NCBI RefSeq assembly: GCF_963518785.1
Contig: NZ_CAUQKJ010000003.1
Coordinates: 211,898-275,897, forward strand
Length of the DNA stretch: 64,000 bases
Direction of reading: 5' to 3'
Origin: an uncultured Campylobacter sp.
GTDB taxonomy: Bacteria > Campylobacterota > Campylobacteria > Campylobacterales > Campylobacteraceae
How positions within the stretch are numbered: position 1 is the stretch's first letter; every line of letters starts with the position of its first letter. The position numbers and the translations under genes were made by a program. Under the pieces are notes generated by a model that worked only from the letters and a program-made list of their open reading frames with translations, had not been told where the DNA came from and did no database searches. Of this stretch, positions 36,712-45,167 are shown piece by piece.

Positions 36712-37400
36712 TGCAAAAGCCCGAATTCAGCCTCACGGAAGACGATACATTTTATAGAATTTTCTCCGCCTCTATCTTTGCGTTTTTTTGCATTTTTATC
36801 TCTTTAGACATCGGCGGATCGGGGGAGCTGTTTTACACGAACAGCCCGCTACGCTCGCAGCAAGCCAAACCTAGTCTGACGATCGTTTTTATGTTTTTAG
36901 CGTTACTTTATCTGCGAAGCGGTAGCAAAGAGGCGGCGCGCGTGGAATTTGACGAGCTTAAAATATCCTTTCGCAGAGGGCTAGACAAATACGATCTTAT
37001 GCTTGGATGCGTTGATCTGATAGAGCCGTCGCTCGGCTTCGTGCGGACGTTTCGCGTGCCGTTTCTAAGCTACGAACGGTTTTTGAAACTGCAAGAAATT
37101 TTAAAATTCTTGCTTCTTTTCGCATACGTCGCGGGCGTGTTTTTGACGATCAAATTCGGCTTTGTCGAAGCTGCGATCTATGCAGCGGCGGGCATTTTTG
37201 CGATTTTGATCGCTTCAAAGCTCGTCGTCGCGCGAAGGCTAGACGGACGAGCGGGGCTACGACTGCGCGACTGCCTGCTACTGCGCGGGAGGGACGATAC
37301 GGGCGCGGCGGTATTTTTTTGCATCCGTCCCAGCCGCGCCGAGCGCGAGGCTTTACGCATATATTTTTTGAAAAATTTCAGCTACGACATTAAGGCGTGA
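36711..37400 (+). CDS. Hypothetical inner-membrane protein
   Basis: 229 residues. Predicted helices lie at about 15-32, 50-67, 130-148 and 152-170. The C-terminal cytosolic part ends AVFFCIRPSRAEREALRIYF. The start overlaps the stop of the acetyltransferase gene (TAATG), so the two are probably one operon. No family recognised. A fragment resembling its C-terminus lies just downstream (37442-37555), indicating a former tandem paralog. Confidence 0.6.
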   Translation: MQKPEFSLTEDDTFYRIFSASIFAFFCIFISLDIGGSGELFYTNSPLRSQQAKPSLTIVFMFLALLYLRSGSKEAARVEFDELKISFRRGLDKYDLMLGCVDLIEPSLGFVRTFRVPFLSYERFLKLQEILKFLLLFAYVAGVFLTIKFGFVEAAIYAAAGIFAILIASKLVVARRLDGRAGLRLRDCLLLRGRDDTGAAVFFCIRPSRAEREALRIYFLKNFSYDIKA

Positions 37401-37411
37401 AATTTTTCGGT

Positions 37412-37441
37412 TTTCAGCGTAAAATTTAGACCCGCGGGGTA
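37412..37441 (+). repeat. 30-bp direct repeat, copy 1
   Basis: Identical over 30 bases to 38657-38686. The core includes GTAAAATTTAGACCCGCGGG. The two copies bracket a gene of distinct composition and a piece of decayed DNA. Confidence 0.85.
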
Positions 37442-37555
37442 ATCTGGCTACGGCTAAACGTAAACGAAGCACAAAGGCGGATGCTGCGCGAGTATTTCGC
37501 GGCGAGATTGGGGTTAGATTTCGAGCGAAATTCCGTCCGCGGTAGTCGTAGATGA
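37442..37555 (+). pseudogene. C-terminal remnant of a paralog of the preceding membrane protein
   Basis: Reads IWLRLNVNEAQRRMLREYF and on to a TGA at 37553-37555. It resembles the C-terminus of the upstream protein (FFCIRPSRAEREALRIYF) in spacing and pattern. No upstream part of the gene remains. The likely scar of a deletion between duplicated genes. Confidence 0.45.
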
Positions 37556-37772
37556 GATCACTCGGCACCCGAAGTAATCCTCGAAGTAGTCGCAGACAAG
37601 CTCGCTCTGTGTCTGAAAAGCCCCATAATTAGTCGCAAAGATTCACATTGTCCGTCCACTTAACGAGGATGATCGCCGCTCGTCGCAACTCGCCTCGCCG
37701 CAAGCGCCTCCGCAAATACCCCGCATCTTTAAACGCGTCGAAAGCTAGACGACGATAAAATACGAAAATCAT
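37514..37772 (-). pseudogene. Frameshifted small gene, about 86 residues, unknown family
   Basis: From ATG 37772-37770 the minus strand reads IFVFYRRLAFDAFKDAGYL...IILVKWTDNVNLC. It then hits a stop, and a one-base shift near 37640 restores NYGAFQTQSELVCDYFEDYF...TADGISLEI to a stop at 37514. The two halves look like one coherent protein. Unknown family. Confidence 0.5.
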
Positions 37773-37788
37773 ACCGAAAAGGAATTTT

Positions 37789-38640
37789 ATGAGGGATTAC
37801 GACAAAGAGCCGATCAAAATCATAGACAGAGCGGTTTACTTTCAAAACAATATCGTTCTTTTTCTTTCACTCGGTTGCCTATATAAAATATTCAATCTAG
37901 AAGTTACTCCGTTAAACTTGAAATTTTACACGCATTTTAGTGCCGATTTAGTTATGTTTATCGTAGTAGTCTTTTTATTGTTACCGGCTACATTACTTTG
38001 GCCCATTAAAAGAAAGGGCAGCCCCGCGTATTTTTTATTGGAAAATAATAAAATCAGCTATATAAATGCTTTCGACGATAAGCCCGGATCACTAAATCAG
38101 GCGTTGAATGATTTTTATTTTGTCAAGAAAGAGGAAGTAATAAAAATTTGCAATGCCTGCGATGTCAATAAAATAAGCTTTTGCATTATATCAGAGCTAT
38201 ACGATAGCTACGGAAGATTTCACTATTTTTCGTCCTACGAGCTGTATAAAAAATCGTCCATAGGGGTACACATAGGAAAGGCTGTATTGTTTTTATATCA
38301 TACGATAAATTTCATATTATTCATCTTGCCGTTTAAAATTTATATGCTGATAAGAGCGGATGAGCCTTTGGGTTTAATCCGCAAAAATATCGTGTTAAGG
38401 TTCAAAAATAGAAATTACTTCCTTATAAATATATATTCTAGGCGAGATCTGGATGAGATACTAGAGTATTTTAAGCAAAAAGGCGTCCAAGTTACGGATA
38501 AAGTGGTCTTTATGCCACAGGCGCAGAATAAAGGCTTGTTTACCGATAAAAACGAAATTTGGAGCGATGATTTCGGCGATACGCAAATTCCAAAAGACAC
38601 GTTTAAGCGTAAGCTTAGGCGATTTTTTAGCTTGGATTGA
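37789..38640 (+). CDS. Hypothetical membrane protein of lower GC than its neighbours
   Basis: 283 residues. Helices at about 22-36, 52-75 and 163-187. The C-terminal part is soluble (NRNYFLINIYSRRDLDEILE). An AAAAGGAA ribosome site precedes the ATG. Codon use is more AT-rich than in the surrounding genes, and the gene lies between two copies of a 30-bp direct repeat, suggesting late acquisition or duplication-linked exchange. No family recognised. Confidence 0.65.
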   Translation: MRDYDKEPIKIIDRAVYFQNNIVLFLSLGCLYKIFNLEVTPLNLKFYTHFSADLVMFIVVVFLLLPATLLWPIKRKGSPAYFLLENNKISYINAFDDKPGSLNQALNDFYFVKKEEVIKICNACDVNKISFCIISELYDSYGRFHYFSSYELYKKSSIGVHIGKAVLFLYHTINFILFILPFKIYMLIRADEPLGLIRKNIVLRFKNRNYFLINIYSRRDLDEILEYFKQKGVQVTDKVVFMPQAQNKGLFTDKNEIWSDDFGDTQIPKDTFKRKLRRFFSLD

Positions 38641-38656
38641 AGAGCGATTCCGCCCG

Positions 38657-38686
38657 TTTCAGCGTAAAATTTAGACCCGCGGGGTA
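38657..38686 (+). repeat. 30-bp direct repeat, copy 2
   Basis: Second copy of the repeat at 37412-37441, here between the membrane protein gene and the lipoprotein gene. Confidence 0.85.
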
Positions 38687-38717
38687 GAATTACAAAAATT
38701 TTTACATGGAGCAAACA

Positions 38718-39332
38718 ATGAAAAATTTCTTTCTAGCCGCAATAGTTTGCGCGCTTTTTAGCGGTTGCGCATATGAAGCGCAGTTTAATCAAAATGCCGA
38801 TGTAGCGCCGTTTGACGATACTATAAGCGCGACTAACGCCATGCAAAGCGCGCTCATTTATATCCCTAGTGAGCTAATGGGGACGAAAAGCTACGCCGCA
38901 AGTTCGAAGCTAGGCAGAGACGATGAGCTTAAAATCGATGTCGGCGAGTTCGTCGCAGGCGAGGCAAAGCGCTTCTTTGGCACCTACCTAAGGCGCGTAA
39001 GCGTTACCGACGACGAAAAAGCGCTGCAAGGTAAAGGGCTTGTTATCGCGCCTGAGCTTAGCTCATTCGGCTTTGGCTTTTACAGCTCCGACGGCATCGA
39101 CGTTTCGGCAAAGCCCTACGTGCGCTACAATCTACGTCTAAAAATGTTTAAAAACGGAAAGCCGATCTACAACCAAAATATCGCCGTAAACGAGCGCAAC
39201 TTCGGCGAGGAGGAATTCTTCGGCGGCGGTCAGGGCTCGTACGCGCAGATCGGCGGGATCTTTCAAAAATCTATGGCGAATGATTACGCCATGCACGCTA
39301 GAGAAATTTTGGACGTAATCAACGATAACTAA
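38718..39332 (+). CDS. Lipoprotein of unknown function
   Basis: About 204 residues from ATG 38718 (chosen over ATG 38706 because TGGAGC sits 6-10 bases upstream and the lipoprotein signal then starts normally as MKNFFLAAIVCALFSGC). Lipobox LFSGC with Cys17. The mature part contains KPYVRYNLRLKMFKNGKPIY, a beta-rich pattern like proteins of the LPS-assembly or DUF-type lipoproteins. Probably outer-membrane attached. No family identified. Confidence 0.7.
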   Translation: MKNFFLAAIVCALFSGCAYEAQFNQNADVAPFDDTISATNAMQSALIYIPSELMGTKSYAASSKLGRDDELKIDVGEFVAGEAKRFFGTYLRRVSVTDDEKALQGKGLVIAPELSSFGFGFYSSDGIDVSAKPYVRYNLRLKMFKNGKPIYNQNIAVNERNFGEEEFFGGGQGSYAQIGGIFQKSMANDYAMHAREILDVINDN

Positions 39333-39849
39333 TCGCGCTTGCGCCTTTGTGCGTGGTAAGCGGCATCTAGTCGCTTATTTTTGCCTGCCGTCTTGTGGTA
39401 AAATTTGTCGCGGCGATCTTACGACACGCGCTTGCGGATCGTTGCGCCTAAATTTTGTTTATTGATATAATTAGCATGGCTTTAAAATACTCAAATGCGC
39501 GCTTGCTTGTAAGATTTATCCCGCCTGCGACATTAAATCATTTTGATATCGAGTTTGCCAGCACTCTAGGCATCAAATTTAATCCCGCAAGCTGGGTAAA
39601 TTCCGTAAAATGCACTATGAAATTTAACTCAGCAGTTTGTATTTAAGTGCGGCGAGCCGATAAATTCCGCACCTTGGCATACTGCCTAATTTCACTTTTC
39701 GGAGCCAAATTTTGTAAATAAATTTTTTGCGTTTGCTGCTGCACTTGCATAAAATTCCATATTCGCAGCACCAAAAAATTCGCCCTAAATTTAAAGCACC
39801 GATTAATATTAATTTTTATATCATTACTAAATTTTTTAAGGAGAGAATT
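39333..39849. other. Gene-free stretch
   Basis: About 510 bases with no credible gene; a 63-codon frame at 39455-39646 lacks a ribosome site and is low-complexity. RAATTY is dense throughout. The AAGGAG at 39838-39843 belongs to the next gene. Confidence 0.35.
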
Positions 39850-40242
39850 ATGAAAAAGTTTTTATTGCTTCCGTTTGCTTTCGCGGCGCTTTTTGCGGCA
39901 CCAAGCTGCGATAATGTCCAACTCAAAGCGGCTGTGGAAGGTATCAATAAGAGTGCGCCGATGCGAGTCGACGAGATTACCACATTAACGGGTGCTGAGT
40001 GCAAGGATGGCAGCTTCATCTATAACTACGAGCTAAATGACGGCATGGGGATGAAATTTGACAGTGTCGGAAATGATCAAAAAACCGTGATACAAAATGT
40101 CATAGATAGCCAAAATAAGCAAATTTTTTGCAACCAGATGAAGGTAATGCATCCACTAATAAACAGCGCGATATGGAGCTATAAGATAAAAAGTGGCGAA
40201 GAATTTATAAGGGTAGAATTTAAGCCTAGCGACTGCAAGTAG
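39850..40242 (+). CDS. Small secreted four-cysteine protein (paralog pair member 1)
   Basis: 130 residues from ATG 39850, behind AAGGAG. A signal peptide (KKFLLLPFAFAALFAAPS) is followed by a mature part with four Cys. It matches the protein encoded at 40816-41295 across the mature region: INKSAPMRVDEITTLTGAEC here versus INEGAPRRIDDATILKGAAC there, then DGSFIYNYELN versus EGSFIYDYALN, with all four Cys conserved. Two disulfides are likely. Periplasmic; no family recognised. Confidence 0.7.
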   Translation: MKKFLLLPFAFAALFAAPSCDNVQLKAAVEGINKSAPMRVDEITTLTGAECKDGSFIYNYELNDGMGMKFDSVGNDQKTVIQNVIDSQNKQIFCNQMKVMHPLINSAIWSYKIKSGEEFIRVEFKPSDCK

Positions 40243-40815
40243 CGCTTGCGCGAGATTTAAAATTTAGCGTGGCGTGAGCCTTTGCCTGCTCGCCCGCGCA
40301 GCATCCGTTTAAAATTTATCCGCTTCGCTTTTGATTTCGCCTGTGCAAAAGCAACATGCTAAAATTTCTGCTTAGCTTTTACAGCGCCGCCGCGTATAGT
40401 ATGACGCAGATCAGCGTGTATTTCGTCGCCACAAAGCGCTAAAACGCGCGAGTCCTTTTTAAGCCGCGATCTAATTTTGCGTCAGATTCTGCCAGTGGCG
40501 TTTTTCATTAAAATTTCACTATTTCACGCGGAATTATATCTGTGTAGCAGCGCAAATACCGCGTAAAGCTTTAACGCGAAATTCTATAAGTTACGGAATC
40601 TTATTTGAAACAGCATCGTAGATTTTGAGTCAGAATTTTATGATTTATTATGCTACACTTGCTGCGATGAGATCTTGCTAAATTTCGTTCGCGACCTACT
40701 CACATAAAATTCTGCGTAAAGCATACGCTCGCTTGCGAGCTTACAGAGGCACCAGCCGCCAATGCACCGTCACACAAAACGCGGCTAATCAAATGCCTCG
40801 CTTGGGTTTTAAAAT
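40243..40815. other. Gene graveyard with an inverted methyltransferase fragment
   Basis: About 570 bases without an intact gene. At 40388-40429 the plus strand matches the minus strand of the nearby methyltransferase gene (41434-41475) at 40 of 42 bases and encodes AYSMTQISVYF. The rest is RAATTY-rich and unassigned. Confidence 0.6.
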
Positions 40816-41295
40816 TCACCGCGCGCAGCTATTTTTATCAAGCTTTAGCTGTATTGGCGGCAAGCCCTCTATCTCATAATTTAACACCATCGTTTTGCCG
40901 AGCTCCCGCAGGCGCCGCGAAAAATCCGTGCTGCAAAAGCCAGCCTTCGCCTTGGCAAACAGCATCTCTTTTAAAATTTCCGCATCGCCCGCGTCCAGCG
41001 CGCTAAGGTCTAAATTCGGCGAGCTATTTAGCGCGTAATCGTATATGAAGCTACCCTCTTCGCATGCGGCGCCTTTTAAAATCGTAGCATCGTCGATCCT
41101 GCGCGGCGCGCCCTCGTTTATCCGCGCTAGCGCATCTCGCACCTGTTTGCTTTCGCAGAAATTTCGCTCTAGCTCGCCGCGTTTTTTCTCCGCATAAAAT
41201 TCCATCGCAACATTTGTCAAAATTCCGATTCCAAAAAGCACTAGTAAAATTTTAATCGGCTTATTTAATCGCGCGCTTAGGCTTCGCGCGTCCAT
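40816..41295 (-). CDS. Membrane-anchored four-cysteine protein (paralog pair member 2)
   Basis: About 159 residues from ATG 41295. An N-terminal membrane helix (KILLVLFGIGILTNVAMEF) replaces the cleavable signal of its paralog at 39850. The ectodomain keeps the same four Cys and the GSFIYDYALN motif. Its start overlaps the stop of the methyltransferase gene (TGATG), so the two are translationally coupled. Function unknown. Confidence 0.65.
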   Translation of the reverse strand: MDARSLSARLNKPIKILLVLFGIGILTNVAMEFYAEKKRGELERNFCESKQVRDALARINEGAPRRIDDATILKGAACEEGSFIYDYALNSSPNLDLSALDAGDAEILKEMLFAKAKAGFCSTDFSRRLRELGKTMVLNYEIEGLPPIQLKLDKNSCAR

Positions 41296-42383
41296 CAGCG
41301 CGCCCTTTCGCAGCACAGCAGCGTGTGTCCGACGCCCAGCCCGTCGTGGATCCGTGAAATTTTAAGCCCCGCGCGCTGCGCAAATTTAATCATATCCTCC
41401 GAGTGATAAATTTTGCTATTGCCGTTTGCCATAGCGGCGAAATACACGCTGATCTGCGTCATGCTATACGCGGCGGTTTCGTAGCGCTGCCTGTCCCAAA
41501 ACGGCTCCAAAATATAAAGCCGCGCCTGCTCGCTCATCGACTCCGCCGCGCGCGCGAGGATGCTTACGATCTGCTCCTCTGCAAAGCAGTCCAAAAACTG
41601 ACTGAGCCAGATCGCATCAAAGCCGCGCGGAAAACGCGTGGCAGGATCTAGCAAATCGGCCGCAAGCCCGTCTATGCGCCCCGCGCCCTGCGCGCCTGCG
41701 ACGGCGTCTTTCATCAGCGCGATTTGCCCCGCAAGATCCATTATCGCGACGCGCACATTTTCGTCGTAGCCTACGCACCGCTTAGCAAAGCGCCCGGTAT
41801 TGCCGCCTACGTCTAAAATTTTATCCGTCTTGCGCGAGAAAATGATCTTTAGCGCGGGCTCAAACGCCAAATCCGAATAAAAATGATCAAACGCGAGCCA
41901 GCTTTTGCGCACGTGCGGCGGCAGATGCGAAAGCGCCTCGTAGATCGTAGCCCACTGTCCAAAAACCTTTAGCCCCTCTGGTTTGCCCGATTTTAGCGTC
42001 TCTTCGAGCCTAAATAGCCCCTCGTAGCACACGTCGTGGATGAAGTCCATATCCACGCCGACGAGCTCGTCGGTAAGCAGAAAATATCCCGCCTTACTGA
42101 GCCTAAATTTCTCGCCGCACAGCAGCACCGTGCCGATGCTAAGCGAGCTTTCCAGAAGCAGCTTTACGGCGTATTCGCTAAGCGAAGTCTTCTGCGCGAT
42201 CTCACTTATGCTTAGTCCGTCCCGCGCCTCATTAAGCGCGCTTAAAATTCCAAATTTTTTCATCAGTCGCGAGACTTGAAAGACCACCGGCGCGAAGGCG
42301 ATCTCATTTGCCGTCCGCTGCGCCTCGCCTGCGCTTTGGCGCTCCGCGGCGTAGCGGTCTAAAAGATGTTTGGGAAGTTTCAT
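41295..42383 (-). CDS. SAM-dependent methyltransferase, O-methyltransferase-2 type
   Basis: 362 residues. The N-terminal winged-helix dimerisation domain (LSISEIAQKTSLSEYAVKLL) is followed by a Rossmann methyltransferase with the SAM motif KILDVGGNTGRFA near residue 190 and the later LYILEPFWDRQRY. The organisation resembles small-molecule O-methyltransferases. The substrate is unknown. A 42-base piece of this gene is duplicated in inverse orientation at 40388-40429. Confidence 0.82.
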   Translation of the reverse strand: MKLPKHLLDRYAAERQSAGEAQRTANEIAFAPVVFQVSRLMKKFGILSALNEARDGLSISEIAQKTSLSEYAVKLLLESSLSIGTVLLCGEKFRLSKAGYFLLTDELVGVDMDFIHDVCYEGLFRLEETLKSGKPEGLKVFGQWATIYEALSHLPPHVRKSWLAFDHFYSDLAFEPALKIIFSRKTDKILDVGGNTGRFAKRCVGYDENVRVAIMDLAGQIALMKDAVAGAQGAGRIDGLAADLLDPATRFPRGFDAIWLSQFLDCFAEEQIVSILARAAESMSEQARLYILEPFWDRQRYETAAYSMTQISVYFAAMANGNSKIYHSEDMIKFAQRAGLKISRIHDGLGVGHTLLCCERAR

Positions 42384-42586
42384 TTTCGATCCTGCTCGTG
42401 TAAATTTCGCAAAATTTTAGCAAAAAATTCTAACTTTTCTTGCGCCCGCTAAGAATTTGCGCGTATCTTAGAATTTTGCGATGAAATTTTAAAATTCCGT
42501 CTTAAAATTTATAGAATTTTAGTTAAAATCCTTCTATCAAAATTTCGCGTAAAAGCTCTGCGAAAATGTCAAATTTAGGAGAATCC

Positions 42587-43594
42587 TTGAAGCTTCAAAT
42601 GTCCTTGATGTCGGTTGCCTGCGTCGTAATCATCCTGGCTGGTCTTAAAGCCGCGCAGGCTATCGTCGTGCCATTTTTGCTAGCTATTTTCATCACGGTG
42701 CTCGTCTCGCCGCTGGTGCTCTACGTCCAAAAGATCCGCGTCGGGCGCGTCTTTAGTTTCCTCATCATTACCTTTGCCTTCGTGGCGATTATAGTGTTTT
42801 TCGGCGCAGTCATCTTCGATGCGATCAAGGAGTTTTCAGCGCGCCTACCCGAGCTGCAAGCAAAATTTGAAGAGGTGCTAGGAGGCGTGAGTGCGAAGCT
42901 CTCTCGATTCGGCATAGAGCTTAACGTCGCAAGCCTAGGCATCGATCCGAGCGAAGCCGCCGCACAGCTATCTGCACTACTGCGCAAAACAGGCTCGATA
43001 GTCTCGACGGGATTTTTCATTTTTATAATGGTTTCATTTATGGTCTTTGAGAGCTCTGTGATCGACGAAAAAATCCGTTATTTTTCGCAAAGTAGCCGCG
43101 CTACGCACACTTTCGTGAAGAAATTCGCCTCCAGCCTCAAAAAATATCTACTAATTAAAACTATCGCTTCAGCTTGCACCGGTGCGCTCATCGGGCTTGG
43201 GCTGTGGACGCTTGGTGTTCCATATGCTGCGCTGTGGGGGATTTTAGCTTTCGTGCTAAATTTCATTCCTACGATAGGCTCGATCGTAGCGGTCTTTCCG
43301 ACGCTTTTTGTGACGCTAGCTACGATGGATATAAGCTCTAGCATCTGGACTATCGCAATTTATTTGGTTGTAAACGTAGCGATCGGAAATATCATCGAGC
43401 CACGATTTTTAGGGCAAGGGCTCGGACTTTCAACGATCAGCGTGCTTGCGGGGCTACTGCTGTGGGGCTTCGTGCTTGGTATCGGCGGGCTATTTTTGGC
43501 TGTGCCGCTTACGATGAGCTTGCAAATCGCGCTTGCCTCAAACGACAAAACACGCTTCATCGCGACTCTATTAAGCAACAAGGTCGAAAGATAA
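42587..43594 (+). CDS. AI-2E family transporter
   Basis: About 335 residues with seven or eight membrane helices. GLWTLGVPYAALWGILAFVL, NFIPTIGSIVAVFPT and NIIEPRFLGQGLGLS are family signatures. I prefer the TTG at 42587, since AGGAG at 42577-42581 serves it; the ATG at 42566 has no ribosome site. A -10 box TAAAAT is at 42524-42529. Members include the E. coli AI-2 exporter TqsA and Na+/H+ antiporter-like proteins, so the substrate is not predictable. Confidence 0.88.
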   Translation: MKLQMSLMSVACVVIILAGLKAAQAIVVPFLLAIFITVLVSPLVLYVQKIRVGRVFSFLIITFAFVAIIVFFGAVIFDAIKEFSARLPELQAKFEEVLGGVSAKLSRFGIELNVASLGIDPSEAAAQLSALLRKTGSIVSTGFFIFIMVSFMVFESSVIDEKIRYFSQSSRATHTFVKKFASSLKKYLLIKTIASACTGALIGLGLWTLGVPYAALWGILAFVLNFIPTIGSIVAVFPTLFVTLATMDISSSIWTIAIYLVVNVAIGNIIEPRFLGQGLGLSTISVLAGLLLWGFVLGIGGLFLAVPLTMSLQIALASNDKTRFIATLLSNKVER

Positions 43595-43634
43595 AGCGAA
43601 ATTCCGCGAAATTTTAAAATTCAATAAATTCTAG

Positions 43635-43650
43635 CTTGAGCGCGCTCAAG
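43635..43650 (+). promoter_or_regulatory. CRP/FNR-type palindrome upstream of ygbA
   Basis: A perfect 16-bp palindrome CTTGAGCGCGCTCAAG, containing TTGA-N6-TCAA. Its centre lies 41.5 bases before the start point predicted from the -10 box TAAAAT (43672-43677), the classic class II activator position. It could alternatively be the stem of a terminator for the upstream gene. Confidence 0.55.
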
Positions 43651-43695
43651 AGTATTTTTGTCCCTTTTAGATAAAATCCGCTCAAAGGATCAAAT

Positions 43696-44055
43696 ATGAC
43701 TAGCGAAAAATTTATTTACGAAGTAAACACGGTGACGAAATTTATCCAAATTTACTGCGATGGCAAGCATGCGGACGCGCCTAAAAAAGATGGCGCTGTG
43801 CTTCATGACTATAAAGACGATAAGGGGCTAGTGCAAACGCACTTTCATCTCTGTAGCGACTGCGAGCGGATGCTGCGTTACGCCTATGCGCGCCTGCGCG
43901 CCTGCCCGCATACCGAAAAGCCACGCTGTCACCACTGCCCGCATCCGTGCTACGAGCGTGAAATGTGGGTAAATATGGCCAAGATGATGAAATATAGCGG
44001 TATGAAATTAGGACTTACAAAGATCAAAAAGCTTTTTTCGTTTAAAAAAAGCTAA
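43696..44055 (+). CDS. ygbA: YgbA-type nitrous-oxide-stimulated promoter family protein
   Basis: 119 residues. Cys/His-rich: FHLCSDCERMLRYAYARLRA, then CPHTEKPRCHHCPHPCYERE, matching the PF11756 family. E. coli ygbA belongs to the NO-responsive NsrR regulon. The Cys set suggests a metal or Fe-S site. A CRP/FNR-like palindrome sits at -41.5, so control by an NO- or oxygen-sensing regulator of that family is likely. Confidence 0.85.
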   Translation: MTSEKFIYEVNTVTKFIQIYCDGKHADAPKKDGAVLHDYKDDKGLVQTHFHLCSDCERMLRYAYARLRACPHTEKPRCHHCPHPCYEREMWVNMAKMMKYSGMKLGLTKIKKLFSFKKS

Positions 44056-44308
44056 CTTGCGCCGGCAATTTAGCTAGGATTTGCGAGTAAAATTTATCTC
44101 TGCAAACTCGCTTCATCTCTACACAAAAAAGTATAAAAAAGCAGCGTGAGAAGAAGCACAAAAAGATATAAAAATCAATCAAAATGCTAAATTTTAGTGC
44201 GTAAAATTCTGCCTTGCAAACGCAAATCCTCCGCAATCCTTGATAATAAATAATTAAATTTGAGTTTATAGTTTTAAGTTAGAATTGTTCCCAATCAAAG
44301 GAGAAAAT

Positions 44309-45085
44309 ATGAAGGTTATTACCATTGTGGTCGTTAACGGCAGGGTCGTAAATGAAAAGGAATTAATCGCGTCTATCGCCGATTATGACGATTTTACCGC
44401 AGTTGCCGAACAACTCCGCAAAGGGCTGAAATCGAGGTATTTTACATCTAGAGAGCATGCGAGGATCTATAAAAAAATCAGTGTCGAGACGGGCTTTAGG
44501 CGCGTGCGATTCGACTACAAACCTTATAAAGATAAAATTTCAAACCTCATCGCCCAAGGCTACACCGTCAAGGCGATCCTAAAAAAGATCGGCGAGGAGG
44601 ACGAAGCGTTTAAAAGCGCCGTCACCGCCGCAGGGCTTACGCACTTTATCTCCGTGACGTTCAAAGATGAAAAAACAAGGCTTCGCGCAACCGCCAAAAA
44701 AAGCGAGGATTTCTTATACGCGTATCGATTCGAGATTAAGAAAATGCACTTCCAAGGCGTTAGCAATAAGGAAATTTTAAGGCATATGAAATCTCAATAC
44801 GAAAAGGATTTTGCCAAAGTAAGTGAGCGCGATCTCGCCGCTTTTATCGAGGCAAACGCCGTGCTTGATACCGACCGCAAACTCTCGCTGTATAAAAAGC
44901 CGAGCCTTTACGATCCGTATTTTAGCGAGATTATGAAGCTTTACGCAAGCGGTATGCGCGTATATGACATCTGGAAGACGCTTAAAGTCAAATATCCAGA
45001 ACTAGCCAAGCTTCAAGCGCCGAGCCTTTATCAGTTCATCGCAAACAACGCCCTTGGCAAAGCCAAATATATGCAAAAAGACTGA
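44309..45085 (+). CDS. Hypothetical protein with three repeated helix-turn-helix-like units
   Basis: About 258 residues from ATG 44309, behind AAAGGAG. After an N-terminal beta segment (MKVITIVVVNGRVVN), three related units follow: YKDKISNLIAQGYTVKAILK (about 77-96), YRFEIKKMHFQGVSNKEILR (about 139-158) and YFSEIMKLYASGMRVYDIWK (about 214-233). Each is followed by a second short helix ending in (H/A/Q)FI. The spacing and G-x4-I pattern recall resolvase-type HTH motifs. It may bind DNA or RNA at repeated sites. No family recognised. Confidence 0.65.
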   Translation: MKVITIVVVNGRVVNEKELIASIADYDDFTAVAEQLRKGLKSRYFTSREHARIYKKISVETGFRRVRFDYKPYKDKISNLIAQGYTVKAILKKIGEEDEAFKSAVTAAGLTHFISVTFKDEKTRLRATAKKSEDFLYAYRFEIKKMHFQGVSNKEILRHMKSQYEKDFAKVSERDLAAFIEANAVLDTDRKLSLYKKPSLYDPYFSEIMKLYASGMRVYDIWKTLKVKYPELAKLQAPSLYQFIANNALGKAKYMQKD

Positions 45086-45167
45086 TATGCCCGCGCTTTT
45101 TGTAAATTTTACTTTCAAATTTAAAATTTCGCCGCGATAAAGATCGATGAAAGCCGGTGAAATTTCT

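Noticed and set aside
39455..39646. 63-codon frame after the lipoprotein gene
   Set aside because: Composition follows AAATTT repeats; no ribosome site and no recognisable protein features.
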